64,000 nt of DNA from Rhodovulum sp. PH10 (GTDB lineage: Bacteria > Pseudomonadota > Alphaproteobacteria > Rhizobiales > Xanthobacteraceae), in assembly GCF_000293785.1 (NCBI RefSeq), contig NZ_AKZI01000050.1, positions 1 through 64,000 of the forward strand, given 5' to 3'. Shown here one piece after another: positions 35,569 to 44,775 of this stretch. The first letter of the stretch is position 1; every line of letters begins with the position of its first letter. Position numbers and translations under genes: made by a program. The notes under the pieces are model-generated. The model was not told where the DNA came from and did no database searches. It was given only the letters and a program-made list of their open reading frames with translations.

Positions 35569-35795
35569 AGCGGATCCGCAACGAGGCCGACTACGAGCAG
35601 GCACTCGACGAGATCGAGGGCTTCTTTGCCTGCGAGCCGGTCCCGGGCACGCCAGAAGCGGCGCGGTTCGACGCGCTCGCGCGGGTGATCGCGGCATACG
35701 AAGCGGAGAACTGGCCGATCGAGCCGGAACAGGCTCACGGCGGCCGGAGCGACCAGACCGAAAGCCGGCCGGCCACGAAGACGGCCCGCCGCTGA
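35553..35795 (+). CDS. HigA-like antitoxin lacking the HTH domain
   Basis: The 80-residue protein starts like HigA-family antitoxins that pair with HigB_toxin proteins: EIERIRNEADYEQALDEIEG, then PGTPEAARFDALARVIAAYE and ENWPIEPEQ. In ordinary HigA an XRE helix-turn-helix domain follows directly. Here the protein ends after a polar tail (GGRSDQTESRPATKTARR), and I found no HTH in the other two frames downstream. It may be a natural short antitoxin that neutralises without autoregulating, or a truncated copy. It overlaps higB. Confidence 0.7.
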   Translation: MAPEIERIRNEADYEQALDEIEGFFACEPVPGTPEAARFDALARVIAAYEAENWPIEPEQAHGGRSDQTESRPATKTARR

Positions 35796-35841
35796 CGGCG
35801 GCTCGCCCGCCGCCACGTCGAACGCCGGCGGCTCGCCGAGG

Positions 35842-36522
35842 TCAGGCCACCACCACCGCGCCGATCTTCTCCTGAACCAGCGACAGCGGCGTGCCGTCCG
35901 GGCGGTGCAGCAGCGCCCGCACCTCGATCACCGGCACACCGAGTAGCAAGTCGCTCGGCTCCCCGCCCATCCGGTCCGCCGCCGCCGTGCCCGCCTGCCG
36001 CCGTTCCCGAAATTCCGTCACCGCGGACACGATCGCCGCCGGCGATGCCGGGCGCACCCAAAGGGTCCGGCGGATCGGCTGCAACGCCTCGATCGCCTCG
36101 CCGAACGGGCAGTCGGTGGTGATGCGGGCGCGCATCTCCGCTGTCAGCCGGGCGGGGAAATACCAGTTGGTCGCCTCGGCGACCCGCAGGCCACACAGGC
36201 GCAGCTCGACCTTGCGAAACACCAAGCCGGCGGCGGAGGGGTTTTCGCCCGCCCCCTCGCCCGCGGGACCGTCCAGGCCGAGTGCGCGAAAACCCTCGAA
36301 GTCCAAGTTTTCGGGATCGGCATCGGCCACCAGGCGGACGAGAACGTTGCCGTCGGCAATCCCGCGCTCGCGGCACCAGGCGGCCAGCACGGTGGTCGCG
36401 AGGCGCGCATTTTCCAGCCGCGACGCGAGCGACCGCACGTCCCCCACACGACGGTCGAGATCGTCACGATCGCGATCCTCGGCGGGCGTCTTTCCGGCCG
36501 CGGCCGGCATTCCACGCATCAT
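35842..36522 (-). CDS. UbiC-like (chorismate-lyase-fold) hypothetical protein
   Basis: The 226-residue protein is not firmly assigned. Its C-terminal 150 residues resemble the chorismate-lyase/UTRA fold: KVELRLCGLRVAEATNWYFP, FGEAIEALQPIRRTLWVRP and a final EVRALLHRPDGTPLSLVQE. This wording is seen in UbiC-like hypothetical proteins. The N-terminal part (VRSLASRLENARLATTVLAAW) is helical and of unknown type. The start ATG is followed directly by another ATG. It converges on the HigBA-like pair and is preceded by the DUF502 gene in the same direction. A ubiquinone role is only a guess. Confidence 0.5.
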   Translation of the reverse strand: MMRGMPAAAGKTPAEDRDRDDLDRRVGDVRSLASRLENARLATTVLAAWCRERGIADGNVLVRLVADADPENLDFEGFRALGLDGPAGEGAGENPSAAGLVFRKVELRLCGLRVAEATNWYFPARLTAEMRARITTDCPFGEAIEALQPIRRTLWVRPASPAAIVSAVTEFRERRQAGTAAADRMGGEPSDLLLGVPVIEVRALLHRPDGTPLSLVQEKIGAVVVA

Positions 36523-36582
36523 GATGTCGGGTACTCCACCGCGACGCCGCTCCGTTTCCGCGGCTCGCGAAACGCCTCGTCG

Positions 36583-37509
36583 TCAGCCGGCCGCCGTCAC
36601 CGGCTTGCCGGCCGACTCGTCGGCGGACTTGTCCGACGGCTTAGCGGCCGACCTCTCGCCGGATTGGTCCCCCAGTTCGCCCGCGCCCGCATCCGTCGCC
36701 GGCCCCGCCGCAACCGGCTCCGCACCGGCGTCCTGCCCGGCGGAAGAATCCTCGGCGGCCGCCGTCTTGCCGGCCTCCTCGGCCGACTGCACCGTCTGCG
36801 CCGCGGCGGCAAAGCCGGCGAGCCGCTTCTGATGGTCGGCCGCCCCGCCCGGCTGGATCATGCCGGCCGACATGATCAGCTTGGCGGCGTCCTCGACCGA
36901 CATCTCGAGCTCGATCAGCCGCGCGCGCGGCACGAAGAAGAAGAAGCCGGTGGTCGGGTTGGGCGTGCACGGCATGAAGCACGACACGTGCTCCTCCGGC
37001 GGCAGCCGCTCGGCCACCTGCTGGCCCGGCGCGGTGGAGAGAAACACCAGCGACCACATGCCGGGCGAAGGAAACTCGATCAGCGCCACCGTGCGGAAGC
37101 TCGAGCCGGTCTCCGAGAACAGCGTCTCGAACACCTGCTTGAGCCCCTTGTAGAGCGAGCGCACCAGCGGCATGCGGTCCAACAGCCGCTCGCCGAACTC
37201 CACCAGCGTGCGCCCGACCAGATTGGCGGCGAAGAAGCCGAGCGTGGTGAGCGCGACGAAGGCGATGATCAGGCCGGTGCCGGGGATCGCCCACGGCAGA
37301 TAGGTCTCGGGGCGGTACTGCACCGGGATGAAGGGCTGCACCAGCGCGTCGACCCAGGTGACGAAGGTCCAGGTCAGCCACAGCGTGATCGCCACCGGAC
37401 CGGCCACCACGAGGCCGGTCAGAAAATAGTTGCGAAGCCGGGCGCCCGGTCCGGCATGAGCCTTGTCGGGTCCCGGCGCAGGGGGAGACGGCGGTCTGGT
37501 GGCGCTCAT
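36583..37509 (-). CDS. DUF502 family membrane protein
   Basis: The 308-residue protein has two clear transmembrane helices (about residues 28-50 and 70-95) and DUF502 signatures: FLTGLVVAGPVAITLWLTW, GERLLDRMPLVRSLYKGLKQ and SCFMPCTPNPTTGFFFFVPR. The C-terminal 80 residues are low-complexity Ala/Glu/Ser-rich. DUF502 proteins are widespread and uncharacterised; in alphaproteobacteria they frequently lie between recG and glmS, as here. Plant relatives are linked to endomembrane trafficking, which does not inform a bacterial role. Confidence 0.85.
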   Translation of the reverse strand: MSATRPPSPPAPGPDKAHAGPGARLRNYFLTGLVVAGPVAITLWLTWTFVTWVDALVQPFIPVQYRPETYLPWAIPGTGLIIAFVALTTLGFFAANLVGRTLVEFGERLLDRMPLVRSLYKGLKQVFETLFSETGSSFRTVALIEFPSPGMWSLVFLSTAPGQQVAERLPPEEHVSCFMPCTPNPTTGFFFFVPRARLIELEMSVEDAAKLIMSAGMIQPGGAADHQKRLAGFAAAAQTVQSAEEAGKTAAAEDSSAGQDAGAEPVAAGPATDAGAGELGDQSGERSAAKPSDKSADESAGKPVTAAG

Positions 37510-37666
37510 GGCCCTCTATGTTGCCTCGATTCGAGCGCGGCGCAACGGCACGGCGACAATCCGCCCCGGCTTGCCGTCCGGCTTGCCATCTCTGCCCGCA
37601 GCGCGGGATGCCGCAGGGCGGCACACCCGCGCCTGTTGCGCTGCGTCCAGATATCGCCTGCCCGTG

Positions 37667-39490
37667 TCACTCGACGGTGACGGACTTGGCGAGATTGCGC
37701 GGCTGGTCGACGTCGGTGCCCATGATCACCGCGGCATGATAGGCGAGCATCTGCACCGGCAGGGCATAGACCATCGGCGTCACCGTCGCCGGCATGTGCG
37801 GCAGCGTGAGGGTGGCGAGCGAATCGACCGTCGCCTCGGCCGCCCCCTGCGGGTCGGTCACCAGGATGATGCGGCCGCCGCGCGCCGCCACCTCCTGCAT
37901 GTTGGAGACCGTCTTCTCGAACACCCGGTCGTGCGGCGCGATGACGATCACCGGCATGGTCTCGTCGATCAGCGCGATCGGCCCGTGCTTCAGCTCGCCC
38001 GCCGCATAGCCTTCGGCGTGGATGTAGGAGATCTCCTTCAGCTTCAGCGCGCCCTCGAGCGCCAGCGGATAGCTGGTGCCGCGGCCGAGATAGAGCACGT
38101 CGCGGTTCTTCGCGATGTCGCGGGCGAGTTTCTCGACGGCCGGCTCCAGCGCGAGCGCCGCCGTCATGTGGCGCGGCACCTCGATCAGCGCCCGCACCAG
38201 CCGCTGCTCGTCCTCCTCGGTGAGGTTTCCACGTGCCCGGCCCGCGGCGATCGCCAAGCAGGCGAGCACGACCAGCTGGCAGGTGAACGCCTTGGTCGAG
38301 GCGACGCCGATCTCGGGCCCCGCGAGCGTCGGCATCACCGCGTCGGCCTCGCGCGCGATGGTCGAGGTCGTCACGTTGACGATCGCCACCGTGTGCTGGC
38401 CGTGCGCCTTCGCGTGGCGCAGCGTCGCCAGCGTGTCGGCCGTCTCGCCCGACTGCGAGACGAACAGCGCGAGATTGCCCGGCGCGAACGGCGCGTCGCC
38501 GTAGCGCAGCTCCGAGGCGATCTCCACCTCGACCGGCAGCTTTGCCAGCCGCTCGAACCAGTATTTGCCGACCAGCCCTGCGTAATACGCAGTGCCGCAG
38601 GCCGAGATGGTGACCCGCTCGAGGTCGCGGAAATCGAACGGCAGGTCGGGCAGCGCGATCCGCTCGGCGGCGAACGACACGTAATGGCCGAGCGTGTGGC
38701 CGACCACCTCCGGCTGCTCGTGGATCTCCTTCGCCATGAAGTGGCGGTAGTTGCCCTTGTCGACCAGGAACGCCGAGGCGCTCGACTGCATCACCGGCCG
38801 CGCCACCGGCGCGCCCGTCTCGTCGAACACTTTTGCGCCGGCGCGCGTCAGCACCACCATGTCGCCGTCCTCGAGATAGGAGATCGAGGAGGTGAAGGGC
38901 GCGAGCGCGATGGCGTCGGAGCCGAGATACATCTCGCCCTCGCCGTGACCGATCGCCAGCGGCGAGCCCCTGCGCGCACCGATCAAGAGGTCTTCCTCGC
39001 CTTCGAACAGAAATCCGAGCGCAAAGGCGCCGCGCAGCCGCGGCAGCGCCGCCTTCACCGCGTCGACCGGGCCGAGCCCGGTCGCCATCAGCGCGCACAC
39101 CAGCTGGGCGACCACCTCGGTGTCGGTCTCGGTCGAGAAGTGCGCGCCCGCGCCTTCCAGCTCGGTGCGCAGCTCGTTGAAGTTCTCGATGATGCCGTTG
39201 TGCACCACCGCGACCGGGCCGGCGGCGTGCGGGTGGGCGTTCACCTCGTTCGGCCGGCCGTGGGTCGCCCAGCGGGTGTGGCCGATGCCGACGCGGCCGC
39301 GCAGCGGCGAGGCGGCGACCTTCTGCTCGAGGTTCTTCAGTTTGCCCTCGGCCCGGCAGCGGGTGAGATGCCCGCCCTCGAGCGTGGCGACGCCCGCCGA
39401 ATCGTAGCCGCGATACTCGAGCCGCTTGAGCGCGTCGACCATCTGCGGCGCGACCGGCTCACGCCCCAAGATTCCGATGATGCCACACAT
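37667..39490 (-). CDS. glmS: Glutamine--fructose-6-phosphate aminotransferase
   Basis: GlmS (607 residues) makes glucosamine-6-phosphate from fructose-6-phosphate and glutamine, the first step towards UDP-GlcNAc. The catalytic cysteine is residue 2 (MCGIIGILG), which fixes the ATG at 39490. The class II amidotransferase half shows GHTRWATHGRP and HNGIIEN. Two SIS domains follow (ACGTAYYAGLVGKYWFE; SQSGETADTLATLR). The C-terminus DQPRNLAKSVTVE is canonical. glmU lies upstream in the same direction, so the two form an operon-like pair. No ribozyme-like leader was recognised. Confidence 0.97.
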   Translation of the reverse strand: MCGIIGILGREPVAPQMVDALKRLEYRGYDSAGVATLEGGHLTRCRAEGKLKNLEQKVAASPLRGRVGIGHTRWATHGRPNEVNAHPHAAGPVAVVHNGIIENFNELRTELEGAGAHFSTETDTEVVAQLVCALMATGLGPVDAVKAALPRLRGAFALGFLFEGEEDLLIGARRGSPLAIGHGEGEMYLGSDAIALAPFTSSISYLEDGDMVVLTRAGAKVFDETGAPVARPVMQSSASAFLVDKGNYRHFMAKEIHEQPEVVGHTLGHYVSFAAERIALPDLPFDFRDLERVTISACGTAYYAGLVGKYWFERLAKLPVEVEIASELRYGDAPFAPGNLALFVSQSGETADTLATLRHAKAHGQHTVAIVNVTTSTIAREADAVMPTLAGPEIGVASTKAFTCQLVVLACLAIAAGRARGNLTEEDEQRLVRALIEVPRHMTAALALEPAVEKLARDIAKNRDVLYLGRGTSYPLALEGALKLKEISYIHAEGYAAGELKHGPIALIDETMPVIVIAPHDRVFEKTVSNMQEVAARGGRIILVTDPQGAAEATVDSLATLTLPHMPATVTPMVYALPVQMLAYHAAVIMGTDVDQPRNLAKSVTVE

Positions 39491-39640
39491 GATCACGCCC
39501 CCTCGTGCGTCGCCGTGCCTGGGTCCCGGACGGTCCGGCACGTCGCGCGATGTTCGTCCATGCAAGTCCCCGGCCGGAGCAAGACCCCGGCGGACGCGAG
39601 AGTCCCGGCCGCGGCCCCCGCGGTCGGGAATCCGCCCTGG

Positions 39641-40993
39641 TCAGGGCTTTTTCTTGACGGCCGTCGCAGTCTCGCGCCAGCGCGCCGCCCAGCCGTCCTT
39701 GACGACCTGCCGGCCACGGCCGACCGCGAGCCCGTCCGGCGGGACGTCTTCGGTGATCACCGAGCCCGAGCCGACATAGGCGCCGTCGCCGATCGTCACC
39801 GGCGCCACCAGCGACGAGTTCGAGCCGATGAAGGCGTTCGCGCCGATGTCGGTGTGATACTTCTTCACGCCGTCGTAGTTGCAGGTGATGGTGCCGGCGC
39901 CGACATTGGTGCGCGAGCCGACGCGGGCATTGCCGATATAAGTGAGGTGGTTGACCTTGGCGCCGGCCTCCACCGTCGAGGCCTTCACCTCGACGAAGTT
40001 GCCGACATGCACCGCCTCGCCGAGCTCGGCCCCCGGCCGCAGCCGAGCAAAAGGCCCGACCGTCGCGTTCGGCCCGACATGCGCTCCTTCGAGGTGCGAG
40101 AAGGCGCGGATCACCGCGCCCGCCTCGACCGTCACGCCGGGCGCGAACACCACATAGGGCTCGACGGTCGCCCCCGGCGCGATTGTCGTGTCGGCAGAGA
40201 AGAACACCGTGCCGGGCGCCGTCATGGTCACCCCGGCGTCGAGCGCGGCGGCGCGCAGGCGTCCCTGCAGCACCGCCTCCGCCTCGGCGAGCTGCGCCTG
40301 CGTGTTGACCCCCAGGACCTCGGTGTGATCCTCGGCCTCGATCACTGCGGCGCTGGCGCCCGCGACGCGGGCGAGCGTCACCACGTCGGTGAGATAAAAC
40401 TCGCCCTTGGCGTTGTCGCAGCCGATTTTTTCCAACAGCGCCAGCGCACGGGCGCCCGACATCCCCATCAGGCCGGCATTGCACAGGCCGATCGCCTTCT
40501 CGGCCGGGCTCGCGTCCTTCTCCTCGCGGATCGCCACCAGCGTGTCGCCCTCGGTCACCAGCCGGCCGTAGCCGGTCGGGTCGGCCGGGCGGAAGCCGAG
40601 CACCGACACGGCGGCGCCTTCGGCGAGCGGCGCCCGCAGCCGGGCGAGCGTCTCGGGGCGGATCAGCGGCGTGTCGGCGAACGCCACCAGGATGTCGTCG
40701 GCGCCCTGCTCCAGCGCCGCACGCGCCGCGAGCACGGCGTGGGCGGTGCCGCGCCGCTCGGCCTGCACGAAAATCTCGGCGTCGGGCGCGACGGCGCGCG
40801 CCGCCGCGGCGACCGGCTCGGCGTTCGGCCCGACCACCACTGCGATGCGGCTGCCGGTTTTTTGCACCGCGTCGAGCACGTGGGCCAGAAGCGTTCGGCC
40901 GGCGATGGCGTGCAGAACCTTCGGGCGGGACGAGCGCATGCGCGTGCCCTCCCCGGCGGCGAGCACGACGGTCAGGCAGGTTCGCGCCGTCAT
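39641..40993 (-). CDS. glmU: Bifunctional GlmU (uridyltransferase / acetyltransferase)
   Basis: GlmU (450 residues) acetylates glucosamine-1-phosphate and then forms UDP-GlcNAc. The N-terminal pyrophosphorylase domain has [18 protein letters not shown] (residues 12-29) and the metal-binding region. The C-terminal left-handed beta-helix shows hexapeptide repeats and the acetyltransferase signatures [22 protein letters not shown] and [18 protein letters not shown]. It is immediately upstream of glmS, with about 150 bp between them. It is divergent from the SPOR-like gene. Confidence 0.97.
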   Translation of the reverse strand: MTARTCLTVVLAAGEGTRMRSSRPKVLHAIAGRTLLAHVLDAVQKTGSRIAVVVGPNAEPVAAAARAVAPDAEIFVQAERRGTAHAVLAARAALEQGADDILVAFADTPLIRPETLARLRAPLAEGAAVSVLGFRPADPTGYGRLVTEGDTLVAIREEKDASPAEKAIGLCNAGLMGMSGARALALLEKIGCDNAKGEFYLTDVVTLARVAGASAAVIEAEDHTEVLGVNTQAQLAEAEAVLQGRLRAAALDAGVTMTAPGTVFFSADTTIAPGATVEPYVVFAPGVTVEAGAVIRAFSHLEGAHVGPNATVGPFARLRPGAELGEAVHVGNFVEVKASTVEAGAKVNHLTYIGNARVGSRTNVGAGTITCNYDGVKKYHTDIGANAFIGSNSSLVAPVTIGDGAYVGSGSVITEDVPPDGLAVGRGRQVVKDGWAARWRETATAVKKKP

Positions 40994-41161
40994 CGGTATT
41001 CTCTTGGTATTCGCTGGTGTCCGGATGGCGCCGGATGACGCCCGCCGCCCTCATAGCCTGCCTTTGCGCCTGCGAAAAGCCGCACCCGCACTGTCACGGA
41101 CGCGCCGGGCGCTCGCGACTCTGGTAAGTTGGCTGCAAATTGATTCGGCAGATTCAAGGAC

Positions 41162-42202
41162 ATGGCGGACCGCCTCGCGAACCGACCGACGAACCGGCCC
41201 CAGGCGCGGCAAACGAAGGACGACCGGCGGATCGAGGTCGGGCCGCTGTTTCGTCTCGCCGGATGGGGCCTCGCCGCCGTCGCGGCGGTCGGGCTCGCGG
41301 TGCTGGCCGGTCGCTCGGAGGTCGGCGAGCGCCGGCTCGCGATGGCGAGCGGTCCGCTCGCCGCTCGGGCGGATGCGATGAAGATCGCCACCGCCCAGGC
41401 GATGACCCAGGCGATCGAGACCGAGCGCGAGACCCGCCGGCTCGCCGAGTCCTTGAAATCGCTCGAAGGCGACCGCGACACCCTGGCCGGCCGGCTCGCC
41501 GCCGTCGAGGCGAGCCTCGCCGATCTCACGGGCTCGATCGCCCTCACCCGGCCGCTCGCGCATCCGCCCGCCGGCACCGACCGGCTGCTCGATCCGGGCA
41601 TCACCTCGCCCGTGCCGACCCCGCCGGACGGGCTCGGCACGCCGGCGACCTCGCGGCCGACCGCCGAGAGCGAGAACCCGGCGGCGCCGATCGAGCTGCA
41701 CGAGCCGGCCCGACTCGCCACCGCCGGCAGCACCGCGGCGCTCGGCCTCGCCGCGCAGGAGACGAGCACCGTGCCGCTGCCGCGTCCGAAGCCGGTCGCG
41801 GTCGCCGCCCGTACGCCCGCCCCCTCGTCCGCCCAGCCGGCTCCGCCGGCGGCTCCCGCAGCCGCGACGCCGGTGGCGGCGACCAGCGCCGCAGCGGTGC
41901 CGCCGCCCGCCCGCAACGCCTTGCCGAAGCGCTATGGCATCCAGATCGGCGGTACCGGAAGCCTGGAGAACCTGCGGACGATGTGGGGCCAGGTGAAGGC
42001 TGCGCATCCGGCGGTGGTCGCCGGGCTCGAGCCGGCGGTCGCGCTGCACCAGACGAGCAAGCCGGGGGTGATCGAGACGCGGCTGGTCGCCGGGCCGGTG
42101 TCGAGCACGATCGCCGCCACCCGGCTGTGCGCCACCCTCGCCGCCTCCGGGGTCGCCTGCCGGGCGACGCTGCTCGACGGACGGACGCTCGCGCTGCCGT
42201 GA
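41162..42202 (+). CDS. Envelope protein with C-terminal SPOR-like domain
   Basis: The 346-residue protein has a short basic N-terminus and one transmembrane helix (GLAAVAAVGLAVLAG, about residues 35-49). A helical, probably coiled-coil stretch follows (about residues 75-125, ETRRLAESLKSLEGDRDTLA), then a long Pro/Ala/Thr linker. The C-terminal 85 residues (YGIQIGGTGSLENLRTMW to CRATLLDGRTLALP) fit a SPOR-like fold that may bind denuded peptidoglycan. The ATG is preceded by AAGGA. A cell-division or envelope role is inference. Confidence 0.65.
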   Translation: MADRLANRPTNRPQARQTKDDRRIEVGPLFRLAGWGLAAVAAVGLAVLAGRSEVGERRLAMASGPLAARADAMKIATAQAMTQAIETERETRRLAESLKSLEGDRDTLAGRLAAVEASLADLTGSIALTRPLAHPPAGTDRLLDPGITSPVPTPPDGLGTPATSRPTAESENPAAPIELHEPARLATAGSTAALGLAAQETSTVPLPRPKPVAVAARTPAPSSAQPAPPAAPAAATPVAATSAAAVPPPARNALPKRYGIQIGGTGSLENLRTMWGQVKAAHPAVVAGLEPAVALHQTSKPGVIETRLVAGPVSSTIAATRLCATLAASGVACRATLLDGRTLALP

Positions 42203-42447
42203 GCCTCCGCCGGCGGCGACGATCCGCCGCGGCCGACTTGCCGCCGCCACTTCTCCGTCGCCACTTCTTGTCCCTCCCCACTTCTCGGCCGGCGCCTCTC
42301 GGCCGGGTTGCCGCCGCAGCTTCCAAAAAGCTCTTCGGGAAACGCCGGGAAGCCGTTAAGCTCGTGCCGTTTCCGACCCGTCCCGTCTGCTCGCCTGCAC
42401 GCGACGGCGGCGCCGGGCCGGCATCCACTTCGCGAGGTTTTTTCTCC

Positions 42448-42825
42448 ATGCGCCCCCGCTTCCTGCCCTCGGCCCGCACCACCAACTGGCTTCTGGTCGT
42501 CGGCTTCGTCGCGCTCGGGACGGCGTTGTGGATGCGCTATCTGGTGATCCAGAACACCCAAGTGGGGCTCGCCTGCGACGCCGGCCGGGACAGCACGCTG
42601 TGCCTCGCGCGGCTGATCGCCTCGCGGCTGTTCGGCGCCGGCGTGTTCGGCTGGGTCGCGGTCGGGGCGGCGGCGGTGAATCTTCTACGGCCGACGGTCG
42701 TCACCTTCGCGATCGCGCTCGCGGCGACCGCGATCGGCGTGGTGCTCTACAATGCCGGGCTCGCCGGGTTCGGCGGCGCACTTCTGCTGCTCAGTCTCGC
42801 ACGACCCGCACCCGCAGAAGCGTGA
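42448..42825 (+). CDS. Small membrane protein (about three helices)
   Basis: This 125-residue protein contains hydrophobic segments at about residues 12-30, 55-73 and 78-118. Two cysteines (GLACDAGRDSTLCLARL) lie in what would be a loop, and could form a disulfide in the periplasm. No family is recognised with confidence. Its last 35 bp overlap the end of the opposite-strand ndvC-like gene. The 245-bp gap before it carries three copies of CCACTTCT and no gene. Confidence 0.65.
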   Translation: MRPRFLPSARTTNWLLVVGFVALGTALWMRYLVIQNTQVGLACDAGRDSTLCLARLIASRLFGAGVFGWVAVGAAAVNLLRPTVVTFAIALAATAIGVVLYNAGLAGFGGALLLLSLARPAPAEA

Positions 42826-44401
42826 CAGCGAGCGCGGCGAAGGCGAGCGCGAGCCACACGGCCTGCCAGTTCGCGACCGTCTCGTTCAGCACGACGAAGC
42901 CGGCCGACAAAAGAAGCGTCGCGGCGATGCCGTTCTCGGCCGCACCCCGCACGCCCTCGCCCCGCACCCGCCAGGCGATCGAGAGGAACGGCAGCGTCGC
43001 GGCGGTGAGCGAGGCGAACGGGAAGTCGCGGTAGCGCGGATCGAACACCAGGCCGAGCGCGGTCTGCACCGCGAGCACGGCGGTCAGCACGAGGAGCCAG
43101 CCGGCGGCCGCGGTGACGGGAGAGGTCGGCCGCTCGCCGGCCGCCCCCAAAATCTCGGAAAAACCCGGCAAGCGCTCGCCGCGGGCGAGCAGCGCCGCCC
43201 CGGCGACGGGTGCCGCCACCGTCACCACGCCGAGCAGCACGCCACGGAAAAGCCCGCCCCAGCCGAGGCTTTCGACCAAAATCTTCTCCAGCGCCCAGCC
43301 GGCGAGCAGGCCGCCGGCCGCCGCCGTGAGCGCGACCGCGGTCCAGGCGCCCGGCGAAATCTTCTCTCGCCCCGGCCCGGCCGCGGCAGCAAAGGCGGCG
43401 GCAAAGACCGCGAGCGCCAGCGCGGCGCCGAGCCCGGCATTGCGCAGCCAGTCGGGATGGTCCGACACCGGCTCGCCGACCAAGAATTTCGGCTCCCGCC
43501 CGGCATCGGTGAGGATGCCCCAATGGCCGCCGACGGTGCCCTCGAGTGCCCGCTTCCAGGGCTGGTCGAACGCCTCGATCACATTGACCCGAAAGCCGCC
43601 GCGCTGCGCTCGATCGAGCACGTCCTGCACCACCAGCGCCTCGTTGGAAAGCGACGGCAGCGCCCCTTCCCGCATCCGGCCCGCGCTCGGCCAGCCGACC
43701 TCGCCGACCAGAATGTCCCGGCCCGGAAACGCCAGCTTCACCCGGTGGACGATCGATTCGACGTGCGCGCCGGCCTGGTCGGCCGGGATCGGATCGTCCT
43801 CCCAATAGGGCAGGATATGGACGGTGATGAAGTCGGCCGCCTCGGCGAGCGCGGGGTTGCGCAGCCAGAATTCCCAGACGTCGGCGTAGGTGACCGGCAC
43901 CGGCACCGCCGCCTTCACCTCGCGAAGGATCGCGCCGAGGTCGCCCGCCGACAACTCGCCACGCAGGAGCACCTCGTTGCCGACCACGACGCCGATCACC
44001 GTTTTCGGATGCGCCTTCACCAGCGCGATGGTGCGGTCGATCTCGGTGCGGTTCTGGTCGCGCCGGCTCGACAGCCACAGGCCCTGAAGGACCTTCAGGC
44101 CGTGCCGGGCGGCGATCTCGAGGATGGCGTCGAGGCCGTGCTGGATCGAGTAGGTGCGGATGCAGGAGGTGACCGCCGACAGGCGCGAAAGATCCTCCTC
44201 GATCTGCCACGGCTCGGCGCGAACCGACGGGTCGAGCGGGCTCTGGGCGCCGCGGAACGGCGAATAGGACACGCAGGCGAGTTTTCCGCCGGGTGCGAGG
44301 CCGGTCTCGATCGGCACCGGGCGGCCGAGCCACCACCAGCCGGCCGTCACGGCACACAGGACGATCAACAGAAGAAAGAGCGGCAGGCGGGTCGGACGCA
44401 T
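42791..44401 (-). CDS. ndvC: Beta-(1,6)-glucan synthase-like membrane protein (GH17 domain)
   Basis: The 536-residue protein has an N-terminal membrane anchor (residues 6-26) and a GH17-type TIM barrel (about residues 40-310): LACVSYSPFRG, the acid-base Glu of VVGNEVLLRG, HILPYWEDDP, and the nucleophile Glu of VGEVGWPSAG. About eight C-terminal transmembrane helices follow. This is the layout of Bradyrhizobium NdvC, a putative beta-(1,6)-glucan synthase making branched or cyclic beta-(1,3)/(1,6)-glucans. The barrel region is a paralogue of the N-terminal domain of the ndvB-like protein encoded 1.1 kb away on the other strand. The start is at MRPTRLPLF, directly before the anchor. Confidence 0.8.
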   Translation of the reverse strand: MRPTRLPLFLLLIVLCAVTAGWWWLGRPVPIETGLAPGGKLACVSYSPFRGAQSPLDPSVRAEPWQIEEDLSRLSAVTSCIRTYSIQHGLDAILEIAARHGLKVLQGLWLSSRRDQNRTEIDRTIALVKAHPKTVIGVVVGNEVLLRGELSAGDLGAILREVKAAVPVPVTYADVWEFWLRNPALAEAADFITVHILPYWEDDPIPADQAGAHVESIVHRVKLAFPGRDILVGEVGWPSAGRMREGALPSLSNEALVVQDVLDRAQRGGFRVNVIEAFDQPWKRALEGTVGGHWGILTDAGREPKFLVGEPVSDHPDWLRNAGLGAALALAVFAAAFAAAAGPGREKISPGAWTAVALTAAAGGLLAGWALEKILVESLGWGGLFRGVLLGVVTVAAPVAGAALLARGERLPGFSEILGAAGERPTSPVTAAAGWLLVLTAVLAVQTALGLVFDPRYRDFPFASLTAATLPFLSIAWRVRGEGVRGAAENGIAATLLLSAGFVVLNETVANWQAVWLALAFAALAVTLLRVRVVRD

Positions 44402-44775
44402 GGAGAATTTCCGCGGGCGCCGCCCCGAGCGGACGGCCGTCTCCCGACTAGCGTGCCGCCGCCGTCCCGCCAAGCTTCATCCCGTCGCATCACCCTGCCG
44501 CGAGGCCCTGTCGACCCTCCCGCCGAGGCGATTCTCGGGGCCGAACCGGCCGTTCGCGGTGGCTTCTCCGCATCGCTCGGACGCGGGGCGCGGTGGGCCG
44601 AGGTGCGGTGACCCCGTGCCACAGCCGCATTCGCGCCCCCGACCTTCGGATTGGTGGACAAGTATGTTGATCCGTCGCAAGATTGCCACGGTCCCCGTGC
44701 CGTAATGCGGCTCCGCTCGGGCGGCACGACGCCGCCCCGACGTTTCCGACCCACACCCGCCAGCACAGTACAGAC
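44402..44775. other. Non-coding divergent gap in the beta-glucan locus
   Basis: This 374-bp region separates the divergent ndvC-like and small exported protein genes and should hold both promoters. The only structure I can point to is the inverted repeat CACGG-TCC-CCGTG (44687-44699), followed by TAAT. No gene or further repeat is supported. Confidence 0.4.

Noticed and set aside
35720-35841. Frameshifted HTH domain after the HigA-like start
   Set aside because: Neither of the other two forward frames contains a helix-turn-helix-like sequence.
39491-39640. glmS-type ribozyme or riboswitch in the glmU-glmS gap
   Set aside because: No conserved core recognisable; the gap is short and such ribozymes are essentially confined to Gram-positive bacteria.
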